A stretch of 64,000 bases of DNA, taken from positions 124,001 to 188,000 of the forward strand of contig JAIRPP010000016.1 of assembly GCA_031256955.1 (NCBI GenBank). The letters are read 5' to 3'. Positions 36,621 to 45,855 of this stretch are shown piece by piece. The number at the start of each line of letters is the position of its first letter. Positions within the stretch are counted from its first letter, which is position 1. A program made the position numbers and the translations under genes. The stretch comes from Candidatus Methanoplasma sp. (GTDB lineage: Archaea; Thermoplasmatota; Thermoplasmata; Methanomassiliicoccales; Methanomethylophilaceae). The notes under the pieces are model-generated. The model had not been told where the DNA came from and did not search any database. It saw only the letters and a list, made by a program, of their open reading frames with translations.

Positions 36621-39560
36621 ATGATAAAGCAGGTCCGCGCGAATTATGACGCACCGACGATCGAGAGAGAGGTCAGGGGGCGCTGGGAGTCCGAGCGCCT
36701 ATACGAGAGGACGAAGGAGCTGAGGTCGGGAGGGGAGAGGCTGAACTTCCTCGACGGGCCGCCGTACACCACGGGGTCCATACACCTGGGCACGGCCATG
36801 AACAAGACCGTGAAGGACGTCCTGATAAGGTACTGGAGGATGAAGGGCTACAACGTGCGCGACCAGCCCGGGTTCGACATGCACGGCCTGCCCATAGAGG
36901 TGCAGGTGGAGAAGAAGATCGGGGTGCACTCCAAGAAAGAGATCGAGGAGATGGGCATAGACAGGTTCGTGGACATCTGCAAGAGGCACGCCACAGAGCT
37001 CCGCGCCAGCATGACGGAGCAGTTCAAGCAGCTGGGGGTGTGGATGGATTGGGACAGGCCCTACCAGACGCTCCTCCCGGAATTCATAGAGTCCGCCTGG
37101 TGGACCGTCGGCAAGGCCCATGAGAAGGGGCTCCTGGGGCCTGCGTCCAGGGTGGTCACCTGGTGCCCCAGGTGCGAGACCGCCATAGCGGACGCGGAGA
37201 TGGAGTACAGCGACGAGACGGACCCGTCGATCATGGTCAGGTTCCCCCTGAAGGGCGACCCGGGCGCGTCCCTGGTCATATGGACCACCACGCCCTGGAC
37301 GCTGCCGTCCAACATGGCGGTGGCGGCGCACCCTGACAAAACCTATGCGAAGGCCAGGCTCTCCGGCCCCAAGGGGGCCGAGACGGTCGTGTGCATGGAG
37401 TCCAGGCTGGAGCACGTCGCGAGGGAGGGCGGGTTCGAGGGCTTCGAGGTCCTGGAGAGGCTCCAGGGGAGGGAGCTGGAGGGGCTGGAGTACGAGCCCC
37501 CGTTCGACATATCCCCGGACGCGCTGAAGAGGACGGAGAACACGTACCGCGTGGCCCTGGCGGATTACGTTGAAGACGACAACACGGGGCTCGTCCACAC
37601 CGCCCCCGGCTTCGGGCCAGACGACTTCATGACGGGGAAGAGGTACGGCTTGGCCCCGTTCTGCCCGGTGGGCGAATCGGGCAGGTTCACGGACGGCTTC
37701 CCCATGATGGCCGGGAAGAAGGTCAGGGCGTCCAACGACGACATCGTGAAATACCTTGGCGAGAAGGGGATCCTCTTCGCATCCGGCAAGATAAAGCACA
37801 GGTACGGCCACTGCTGGAGGTGCAAGTCCCCCGTGATCTACAGGAACACGCGCCAGTGGTTCATAGACGTTCCCAAGGTGAAGGACGGGATGCTGGCGGA
37901 GATAGACCGCGTGAAGTGGGTCCCCGACTGGGCGGGGGCGGCCAGGGAGAGGAACTGGGTGGAGGGCGCGAGGGAATGGTGCGTCACCCGCCAGAGGTAC
38001 TGGGGCATACCGCTCCCCGTGTGGGAGTGCGGGTGCGGGGAGACGAGGGTGGCCTCGCAGTACTCCGACCTCCGCGAGGGCGAGGGGTACACAGAGGGCA
38101 TGGACCCCCACCGCCCGTGGATAGACGGGGTGACGTTCAAGTGCGGGTGCGGCGGGACCATGCGCAGGGTCAAGGACGTCATGGACGTCTGGTTCGATTC
38201 CGGAGTGGCGGGCTGGGCGCAGTTCGGCTACCCCGCGAAGAGGGAGGAGTTCGAGGCGTGGGGCGGGCAGGCGGGCTTCATAGTGGAGGCGCACGACCAG
38301 ACCAGGGGATGGTTCTACACGCAGCTGGGCGCGGGGATGGCCGCCTTCGGCCGCGCGCCCTACGACGAGGTCATGATGCACGGCTGGGTGCTGGACCCCA
38401 AGGGGCAGAAGATGTCCAAGTCCCTCGGAAACGTCATAGAGCCGCTGGAGATCATAAACGAGCTGGGGGCGGACTCCCTCAGGCTCTACCTGATCAAGTC
38501 CAACGCGCCGTGGGAGGACACCGCGTTCCAGAAGGACGGCCCGAAGAACGCCAGGAAGGTCCTGAACACGTATTGGAACGTGGTCAACTTCGCGTCCACG
38601 TACATGAGCATGGACGGGTACGACCCCGGCGCGCACTCGCTCGAGTCCGTGTCCGGGCGCCTCAGGGGCGAGGACAGGTGGATGATCTCCAGGACGGAGA
38701 AGATGAGGCGCGCGGTCACCGCCGCCCTCGAGGCCAGGGAGCTGCACAAGGCGGCCCGCGCCATAGAGGACTACGTCTCGGAGGACCTGTCCAGATGGTA
38801 CGTCCGCCTGGTCAGGGACAGGAGCTGGGCGGAGGACGAGGGCTCCGCCGGCGACAAGGAGGCGTCCTACTTCACGCTGCGCTACGCGGTGATGGCGGCC
38901 GCCGTCGCCATGGCGCCCATAGCCCCGCACATAGCGGAGGAGGTCTACGGCCACATGGGAGGGGCGCTCGCGTCCGTGCACATGGAGGACTGGGACGCGG
39001 GCGACGAGAGCCTGATCGACGAGGGGCTGGAGCGCAGCATGGCCCTGGTCCAGAACGTGATCGAGATCGTCGCGGCCGAGAGGGCCAAGATGGGCAGCAA
39101 GCTCAGGTGGCCCCTCAAGGGGATCTCCATACGCGGGAGGGACGCGGGCTCGGAGGAGGCCGTGAAGGCGTTCGGCGGGGTGCTGGCGCAGCAGGGCAAC
39201 GTCAAGAGCGTGACGTACGGGGAGCTGAGCGGGGAGGCGATACCGTTCGCGGAGGGGGACATATCCATAGACTTCGAGGTCACCCCCGAGATAGAGGCCG
39301 AGGGGTACGCGAGGGAGCTCATACGCCGGATACAGCAGATGAGGAAGGACATGAGGCTCAGCGTGGAGAGGCACATAAACTGCGACGTGCGCGCGGAGCA
39401 GCGCCTCGTCGGGCTCCTGGAGCCGTGGGCGGGCCACATAGCGGGGGAGGTCAGGGCCAGGAAGCTGGTCTTCACGGACAGCCCCGGCGGGGACGACGTG
39501 AAGGTGTGGGACGTGGACGGGAAGGAGATGGAGATAGGGATCTCGCCCGCGGAGCAGTGA
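36621..39560 (+). CDS. ileS: Isoleucyl-tRNA synthetase
   Basis: DGPPYTTGSIHLGTAMNKTVKD HIGH region; GQKMSKSLGNV KMSKS motif. Confidence 0.97.
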   Translation: MIKQVRANYDAPTIEREVRGRWESERLYERTKELRSGGERLNFLDGPPYTTGSIHLGTAMNKTVKDVLIRYWRMKGYNVRDQPGFDMHGLPIEVQVEKKIGVHSKKEIEEMGIDRFVDICKRHATELRASMTEQFKQLGVWMDWDRPYQTLLPEFIESAWWTVGKAHEKGLLGPASRVVTWCPRCETAIADAEMEYSDETDPSIMVRFPLKGDPGASLVIWTTTPWTLPSNMAVAAHPDKTYAKARLSGPKGAETVVCMESRLEHVAREGGFEGFEVLERLQGRELEGLEYEPPFDISPDALKRTENTYRVALADYVEDDNTGLVHTAPGFGPDDFMTGKRYGLAPFCPVGESGRFTDGFPMMAGKKVRASNDDIVKYLGEKGILFASGKIKHRYGHCWRCKSPVIYRNTRQWFIDVPKVKDGMLAEIDRVKWVPDWAGAARERNWVEGAREWCVTRQRYWGIPLPVWECGCGETRVASQYSDLREGEGYTEGMDPHRPWIDGVTFKCGCGGTMRRVKDVMDVWFDSGVAGWAQFGYPAKREEFEAWGGQAGFIVEAHDQTRGWFYTQLGAGMAAFGRAPYDEVMMHGWVLDPKGQKMSKSLGNVIEPLEIINELGADSLRLYLIKSNAPWEDTAFQKDGPKNARKVLNTYWNVVNFASTYMSMDGYDPGAHSLESVSGRLRGEDRWMISRTEKMRRAVTAALEARELHKAARAIEDYVSEDLSRWYVRLVRDRSWAEDEGSAGDKEASYFTLRYAVMAAAVAMAPIAPHIAEEVYGHMGGALASVHMEDWDAGDESLIDEGLERSMALVQNVIEIVAAERAKMGSKLRWPLKGISIRGRDAGSEEAVKAFGGVLAQQGNVKSVTYGELSGEAIPFAEGDISIDFEVTPEIEAEGYARELIRRIQQMRKDMRLSVERHINCDVRAEQRLVGLLEPWAGHIAGEVRARKLVFTDSPGGDDVKVWDVDGKEMEIGISPAEQ

Positions 39561-39636
39561 GCCCCGGAAACATGTTCGTGCGGCGGGGGGCGAGAGCCTC
39601 CCGCCGAGTCCTTTTCATCCGCCCTGACCGCAGTTT

Positions 39637-39719
39637 ATGAAAAACCTTCAATGACTTTTATGAAAAACCTTCATTTACTTCAATGAAAAACCTTCAATAA
39701 CCTTTATGAAAAAATCTAT
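39637..39719. repeat. Direct repeat array ATGAAAAACCTTCA, 23-bp period, 3 exact copies plus 1 degenerate
   Basis: 39637-39650, 39660-39673, 39683-39696 exact; ATGAAAAAATCTAT at 39706-39719 in register. Confidence 0.95.
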
Positions 39720-39721
39720 AT

Positions 39722-41023
39722 TTGTTCAGAACGCATGTCTCATCCATGGCTTTGACCATGGAGGGCTACAGGCCCAGGCTCATGGACGCCCATATAAGCG
39801 GCATGATGAAGGCGTTCGGGGCCGTGTGCGTAGAGGGGCCGAAATGGTGCGGGAAGACGTGGACGTCCCTGAGCCACGCCGACAGCGCGTTCGACGTCGG
39901 AGACAAGAGCGGCGGCTTCCAGAACAGGATGCTGGCGTCCATGGATCCCGACGTCGCGCTCCGGGGCGCGGAGCCGCGCCTGATCGACGAATGGCAGGAG
40001 GCCCCGGCCATATGGGACGCAGTGCGCGCGGAGGTCGACTCGAGCGCCGCCAAAGGAAGGTTCATACTGTCCGGGTCGTCGACGCCCAGGGCGAAGGGGG
40101 TGATGCACAGCGGGGCCGGGCGCATAGGCTCGGTCAGGATGCGCACGATGTCCCTGTTCGAATCGGGGGATTCCGGAGGTCAGGCGTCCCTGAGGGACAT
40201 TTTCGGGCGGGGGCTCAGCATGACCGACTGCGGGGAGACGGGGCTGGAGAGGCTTGCGCATCTGGCGGTCCGCGGCGGATGGCCGGGGTCCATAGGGCTC
40301 GGCGGCGATCTATGCGGGCTGGTCCCCAGGGACTATCTGGAGAAGGCGGCGAGGGACGCCGCCAGGCTCGACGGCAGGGAGCGCGATTCCGAGAAGATGC
40401 GCATGCTGATCAGGTCCCTAGCCCGCAACGAGAGCACCCTCGCCGGCAAGGAGGCGCTCAAGAGGGACATGATGGGCTCGGACGGGGAGAGGATCTCGGA
40501 CAACACCCTGTCCGAATACCTGGACTGCCTCGGCCGCATGTTCCTGACGGACGACCAGCCGTCTTTCAGCCCGAACTCGAGATCGTCCGTGCGCGTCGGG
40601 AAATCCGGCAAGAGGCATCTGGCGGACCCGTCCCTGGCGGTCGCCGCCCTCGAGATGGGCGCGGAGGGCCTCGTCAGAGACTTGAAGACGTTCGGATTCA
40701 TATTCGAGGCCATGTGCGCCCGCGACCTGCGCATATACGCCGAGGCGTCCGGAGGCAGGCTGTCCCACTATCGGGACGGCAACGGCAACGAGATCGACGC
40801 GGTGGTGGAGATGCGCGACGGGTCGTGGGGCGCGTTCGAGGCGAAGCTGGGCGCGGACGGGGTCGACGAGGCTGCGGAGAACCTGCTGAGGATAGCGAAG
40901 CTGCTGGAGAGGAACGGGGCGAGGCCCCCGAGCGCGCTGTGCGTGGTGTGCGGGGCGGCCAGGTACGCGTACCGCCGCCCCGACGGGGTGCACGTGGCCC
41001 CCCTGACGTCCCTGCGGGACTGA
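39722..41023 (+). CDS. AAA (AAA_14) ATPase with DUF4143 C-terminal domain
   Basis: VCVEGPKWCGKTWTSL, LIDEWQEAP, FILSGSSTP, nuclease-like NEIDAVVEMRDGSWGAFEAKLG. Confidence 0.88.
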   Translation: MFRTHVSSMALTMEGYRPRLMDAHISGMMKAFGAVCVEGPKWCGKTWTSLSHADSAFDVGDKSGGFQNRMLASMDPDVALRGAEPRLIDEWQEAPAIWDAVRAEVDSSAAKGRFILSGSSTPRAKGVMHSGAGRIGSVRMRTMSLFESGDSGGQASLRDIFGRGLSMTDCGETGLERLAHLAVRGGWPGSIGLGGDLCGLVPRDYLEKAARDAARLDGRERDSEKMRMLIRSLARNESTLAGKEALKRDMMGSDGERISDNTLSEYLDCLGRMFLTDDQPSFSPNSRSSVRVGKSGKRHLADPSLAVAALEMGAEGLVRDLKTFGFIFEAMCARDLRIYAEASGGRLSHYRDGNGNEIDAVVEMRDGSWGAFEAKLGADGVDEAAENLLRIAKLLERNGARPPSALCVVCGAARYAYRRPDGVHVAPLTSLRD

Positions 41024-41033
41024 CCCCGGGGGA

Positions 41034-41819
41034 TCAGCGCCCAGCCGCGCCCGTCATCTCCAGGACGACGTCGCGCGTCTTCGGCACGAGGATCTCCCCG
41101 CGCGCCCCCACGTCACCGGGGAGCGCCCATGCGAACTCCGTGTTCTCGTGGTTCAGGGACGGGGCCGCGCCCTCCGCCAGATAGGCGAACGGGTGCACCT
41201 CCCACATCGTTCCGCCGCCCCTCACGAGGATCGGGGGCAGGGACGCGAACGGCTCCCCGACGCGTATCCCGGTCTCCTCGAACACCTCCCTGCGGGCGGC
41301 CGCCTCCGGCTCCTCCCCCGGCTCTATCTTGCCCGCGGCGAGGGACCACGCGCCCGGGAACGACTTCGCGCCCATGGGCCTCTTCAGCAGGAGGACCCTC
41401 CCGCCGGAGACCACCGCCGAGCTGGCGACCCTGACCAGGGGCAGGCCCCTTATCTCCACGGTCCCGGAATCCCCGTCCACGACGACGTCGTCCCCGTCCT
41501 CCAGGAGGCCTATGTCCACGGAATCCACCATGGGCACCGACGATATGACCGCGCCCGTCGTGACTATGGTCTCCGCCTCCCTGTTTATCAGCGCGGCCGG
41601 GGCCTTGCCGTGGACCATCAGGTCGTACACCACGAAGGATCCGACTGTGCTCCCCTTGCCCTTGGGGAAGGCGAACGCCTTCCCGGCTATGTTCCCCTCG
41701 CGCCCGACCAGGTCCCCCGTGGACCCGTTGACGCCGCCCAGGAAGCTGAACGCCTCGCCCACCTTTACGACCCTGCCCTCCGCCCTCCCGGGCGATATGG
41801 GGCGCCCTTTGAGAATCAT
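41034..41819 (-). CDS. DUF126 (mevalonate-5-phosphate dehydratase small subunit) fused to a Nudix hydrolase domain
   Basis: N-term MILKGRPISPGRAEGRVVKVGEAFSFLGGVN...GKGSTVGSFVVYDL; C-term Nudix box GKIEPGEEPEAAARREVFEETGI. Confidence 0.85.
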   Translation of the reverse strand: MILKGRPISPGRAEGRVVKVGEAFSFLGGVNGSTGDLVGREGNIAGKAFAFPKGKGSTVGSFVVYDLMVHGKAPAALINREAETIVTTGAVISSVPMVDSVDIGLLEDGDDVVVDGDSGTVEIRGLPLVRVASSAVVSGGRVLLLKRPMGAKSFPGAWSLAAGKIEPGEEPEAAARREVFEETGIRVGEPFASLPPILVRGGGTMWEVHPFAYLAEGAAPSLNHENTEFAWALPGDVGARGEILVPKTRDVVLEMTGAAGR

Positions 41820-43012
41820 GTCACTATCTCCATCAGCCCGGATATGTCGCGGCACACTGTCTTCTGCGAGCACAGCGTGGGCAGGTAGTTCCCCGCCTTG
41901 GCGGAGTTGGTGCCCGTGCGCTGGAAGGACCCCTCTATGGGGGCCACCACCATGCACGTGTCGGCCAGGACGGGGCCGAACGCCTCCAGCACCCTGACCT
42001 CCTCCCTGCATGCGTCCCTGACCTCGGACGAGGTGCAGAACCACACCTCCACGTCCCTCCTCGCCTTCTTCTTGCCCTTCAGGAACGCGGCTATGTCCCT
42101 GACCTCCTTCGCGCTCAGGTGGGGGCACCCCAGCGCGATGAGCTGCACGTCGTCCGCGGTGTTCAGCCTCCCGCGGGCCTCCTCCAGCTCCCTCTCCCCG
42201 ATATGGATCGATTCCAGCCCGTCCAGGCCCTCGGAGAACCGCGCGGCCTCGGGGGTGACGCCCTCCACGTGGTACAGCGCGACCGAGCCGGACGCGGCCA
42301 TGGCCGCGCACAGGGTCTTGGCGTCGTCCGCCCCGGGGGATATCCCCTTGAAATAAGGCACGCCCCCGCCTATGGCCGACCCGACGGCCTGGCCCAGCAT
42401 CGAGTACCCGAACGCGGTGCCGTCCGTCTCCGCCTCGACGACCACCGTCGGCCTCCTGTTCTCGTCCAGATGGAGGCCGTAGCTCGCGGTTCTGCCGACT
42501 ATGGCCGCCGCCAGCGCCCCGGGGCCGCCCTCGCGGTTGGTCCTGGCCCCTATGAACGAGTTGACGAACGAGAGCGCCGACGACTCCGCCCATGCGACGT
42601 GGTCTCCGAACCGGGGCACGTTGGCCCCGAGGTACGGGGTGCACGAGCAGGTGGTCCTCACGCCCATCCTCCCGTATAGGTCTATTATCTCGAGCTGCTT
42701 CTCGGCGAAGCCCTCGCTGATGCGCATCTCCCTCCACCTGTCCCTGTCCATGCCGACGGGGTTGAGCGTGGACGGGACCGACACCTTCGACCCGCTGGCG
42801 GCCAGGTCGGACAGGTACTTCAGCCCGCCGTCGCCTATGGTCTTGTAGGACGCCCCGGACAGGTGCGCCGACGATATGGGCACGAGGCGCTCCGCCCCGT
42901 ATATCCTGCCGAGCGCGACTATGAGCTCCATGGCCTTCCTGCGGCCGTCCCCGGACTCTCCCGCGAGGATCGACTCCTCTTCCCTGGTGAGGCGCATCCC
43001 GATCGCCGTCAC
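41816..43012 (-). CDS. AcnX-type aconitase / mevalonate-5-phosphate dehydratase large subunit
   Basis: RLVPISSAHLSGASYKTIGDGGLKYL, STLNPVGMD, TCSCTPYLGANVPRFGDHVAWAESSAL; GTG start. Confidence 0.85.
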   Translation of the reverse strand: MTAIGMRLTREEESILAGESGDGRRKAMELIVALGRIYGAERLVPISSAHLSGASYKTIGDGGLKYLSDLAASGSKVSVPSTLNPVGMDRDRWREMRISEGFAEKQLEIIDLYGRMGVRTTCSCTPYLGANVPRFGDHVAWAESSALSFVNSFIGARTNREGGPGALAAAIVGRTASYGLHLDENRRPTVVVEAETDGTAFGYSMLGQAVGSAIGGGVPYFKGISPGADDAKTLCAAMAASGSVALYHVEGVTPEAARFSEGLDGLESIHIGERELEEARGRLNTADDVQLIALGCPHLSAKEVRDIAAFLKGKKKARRDVEVWFCTSSEVRDACREEVRVLEAFGPVLADTCMVVAPIEGSFQRTGTNSAKAGNYLPTLCSQKTVCRDISGLMEIVT

Positions 43013-43137
43013 TGCGGGGCTATCGCCCTGAGGCAGACGGGGAGGTTCTTCTTCTCGTCCCTGTGGAAGGCCACGCAGAGCGAGCAGTCTCCGTGCCTGG
43101 GGCAGTCGTTGTTCTTGCAGCTGCAGATTGCGTCCAT
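43009..43137 (-). CDS. 42-aa cysteine-rich microprotein (DUF6485-like)
   Basis: MDAICSCKNNDCPRHGDCSLCVAFHRDEKKNLPVCLRAIAPQ; stop overlaps AcnX GTG start; below ORF-track cutoff. Confidence 0.7.
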   Translation of the reverse strand: MDAICSCKNNDCPRHGDCSLCVAFHRDEKKNLPVCLRAIAPQ

Positions 43138-43278
43138 GCCCGGAGGATAGCCGATTCGGGTTATAACCTTAACCTGGCCGCGCCGGGGCGAGCGGGCGAG
43201 AGAAAAAACGGGAAGAGGCGGCCCGCCCCCCGGCGGGCGCCTCGTTTATGATGCGGTCGTCTGCGGCCTGGGTCGGCC

Positions 43279-45618
43279 TCACCCGTCGCGGGACACTCCC
43301 CAGATCACGGTGCGGTTCTCATTGTTCCACTCCGCGTCCCATCCGGGCGGGACGTTCCCCGCCCCAGGGTCTGCGACGCCCGTCTTTATCACCAGCGACG
43401 TGTCACAGAAGTTGAACGCCCTGTACCCCACAGAGGTCACGCTCGACGGGATGTACACCTCCGTCAGGGCGCTGCATCCCTCGAACGCCCTCTGCCCGAT
43501 GCTGACGACGTTCTCGTGTATCTCGATCGACGTCATATGCAAGCTGCCTTGGAAAGTGTAGTCGTTGATCGCGGTCACGCCGGGCGGAACCTTGAACGAT
43601 ACCAGATTGGTTGTTATGAACGCGCTCTCATCGATGTACGTCACGCTATCCGGGATGTTCACCGTGGTGATCGGGCGGTTCTGGAACGATTTGATCTGGG
43701 TCACGTGCATCCCGTCGGACCATTCGGGTATGACGACGTCGCCGGACACGTTCGATCCGTACACCGTGCAGTTCCCGCCGCCTATGCTGATGAAGATGAG
43801 CAGATTAGTGCCCATCCAGTACGCGTAGGCGGTGACGCTGGACGTGCTCGACCACGCGGCCGCGGCGGATCCGTCGGGCCCTGCGTACTTGGTCCCGCCG
43901 CCGCCTATGGCGGAGAACCAGCCTCCGAACCTGTACGGGGAGTTGGAGGGAGTCGGCATGGAATAGGAGGATTCTCCCTGGGATATGTACATGGACTTGA
44001 CCCCTTCGCCCGCGTCGGCGCCCTGGTAGTCGAACGTGACTAGGGACCCGGGGGGGTTCCATTTCGCATGCAGGGTGATGTCCTTGGTCACCACGTCCTT
44101 GCCGAAGTCCCATTCGGTGGCGTAAGTGTCCTCCTTGTACCATGCATCGAAGGTGTATCCGTCCCTCGTCGGCGCCGGGCTCGGCGCGGATATCTTGGAG
44201 CCGTGGACCACGGATGTGATCTGGGCGACGCTCGATCCCCCGTGGGAGTCGAACGACACGGTATAGGTTTTGATCGTCCACTTGGCGTGCAGGATTCTGT
44301 TCGCGGTAACCGTGTCCGTTCCGAAGTTCCACTGGTTGGTGCACGCCTCCTCCTTGAACCAGCCTCCGAAGGAGTATCCTTCCCTCGTCGGCTCGGTGGG
44401 CGCGGTTATCTTCGCGCCGCTGCTCACGGACGTGATCGGATCGACGTCCGATCCCCCGTGGGAGTCGAACGTCACCGTGTACGTCTCCGCCCACTTCGCG
44501 TGCAGGGTGAAGTCCGTGGTGACCGTGTCGGACGCGAAGTTCCACAGGTTGTTGTACGCCTCCTCCTTGTACCACGCCACGAACTCGTACCCGTCCCTCG
44601 TCGGCGTGGCGGGCGCGGTTATCTTGGAGCCGTGGACCACGGACGTGATCTGATCGACGCTTGATCCCCCATGGGAGTCGAACGTCACGGTGTAGGTCTT
44701 GGCCGACCACTTGGCGTTCAGGGTGATGTCGACGGTGACGGTGTCGGAAGCGAACTTCCATTCGTCGAGGCACCCGGCGTCCTTGAACCATCCGTCGAAA
44801 GAGGATCCGTCCTTCGTCGGCGCCGGGCTCGGCGCGGTTATCTTCGCGCCGTGGCTCACGGGCGTGATCGGGGCGACGCTCGATCCCCCGTTGGAGTTGA
44901 ACGTCACGGTGTATGTCTTAGCCGTCCACTTGGCGTACAGGACGGAGTTCGCGGTCACTACGTCCGCGTCGAAGTCCCATTGGATATTGAACCCGGCGTC
45001 CTTGAACCATCCGCCGAAGGAGTAGCCGTCCCTGACCGGAGCCGGCGGCGCGGGTATCTTGGAGCCCCCGGCCACGCCGGAGACCACGGTCTTGGTGCCG
45101 TCGCCGTTGTCGAACGTGACGGTGTACGTCGCAGAGTATCCCGAGTCCCCGCCTCCCTGTCCCCCGTTTCCGGAGCCGGATCCCGAGCCGCCGCTGTCCG
45201 GCGCCTCCAGCATCCATTTGGCGTACAGGGTGACGTCGCCGTAGACCCTGTAGGCGGCGAAGTCCCAAGCGTTGACGCAGTCCGCCTCCCTGTACCACCC
45301 GCCGAAGGCATAGCCTTCGGCGGACGGCGCCACAGGCGCGGACACGGTCGATCCGTCCCTGACGGACGCCTTCTGATATACGTCCCCGAAGCTCTCGAAC
45401 GTCACGGAGTGGGTGGCGGAATAGCTCCCGCCCCCGGAGTCCCCGCCTCCGTTCCCTCCGTTCCCGTTTCCGCCGTTGCCGCTCCCGCCTCCGTCGGCGG
45501 AGCCGCTCCCGATCGCGACGAGCGCGACCGCGCAGGCCGCGGCCGCTACGAGCAGGAGCAATGCGAGCAGCGCGATATATTTCTTAGAATGTCCCCTCTC
45601 TGATTCCCTTTCGTCCAT
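43279..45618 (-). CDS. Large surface protein: N-terminal TM, InlB B-repeats, C-terminal BspA-like LRR
   Basis: Repeated YTVTFDSHGGSSV...W units; LRR VTYIDESAFITTNLVSFKVPPGVTAINDYTF. Confidence 0.85.
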   Translation of the reverse strand: MDERESERGHSKKYIALLALLLLVAAAACAVALVAIGSGSADGGGSGNGGNGNGGNGGGDSGGGSYSATHSVTFESFGDVYQKASVRDGSTVSAPVAPSAEGYAFGGWYREADCVNAWDFAAYRVYGDVTLYAKWMLEAPDSGGSGSGSGNGGQGGGDSGYSATYTVTFDNGDGTKTVVSGVAGGSKIPAPPAPVRDGYSFGGWFKDAGFNIQWDFDADVVTANSVLYAKWTAKTYTVTFNSNGGSSVAPITPVSHGAKITAPSPAPTKDGSSFDGWFKDAGCLDEWKFASDTVTVDITLNAKWSAKTYTVTFDSHGGSSVDQITSVVHGSKITAPATPTRDGYEFVAWYKEEAYNNLWNFASDTVTTDFTLHAKWAETYTVTFDSHGGSDVDPITSVSSGAKITAPTEPTREGYSFGGWFKEEACTNQWNFGTDTVTANRILHAKWTIKTYTVSFDSHGGSSVAQITSVVHGSKISAPSPAPTRDGYTFDAWYKEDTYATEWDFGKDVVTKDITLHAKWNPPGSLVTFDYQGADAGEGVKSMYISQGESSYSMPTPSNSPYRFGGWFSAIGGGGTKYAGPDGSAAAAWSSTSSVTAYAYWMGTNLLIFISIGGGNCTVYGSNVSGDVVIPEWSDGMHVTQIKSFQNRPITTVNIPDSVTYIDESAFITTNLVSFKVPPGVTAINDYTFQGSLHMTSIEIHENVVSIGQRAFEGCSALTEVYIPSSVTSVGYRAFNFCDTSLVIKTGVADPGAGNVPPGWDAEWNNENRTVIWGVSRDG

Positions 45619-45855
45619 TTCCCCCTTGAGATCGAATGTGGATCGCTCATCGCATTGATTTGAGACTTTATAAAAGATATGTCGGCTCGGCTCGGTCCCG
45701 GCCAGAGCGGGGCCCGTTCGGAATGGGGGCGCATCGCCTCCGCGCACGTCGATGCCCCCTCCTGCCGAATGCGCGGCCGCGCGGGGGCGCCGCTTCGAGA
45801 TCGGGAAAGAAAAAAAGAAAAGACGGCCGGGCCGCCGATCGGCGGCCCGGCTCGT

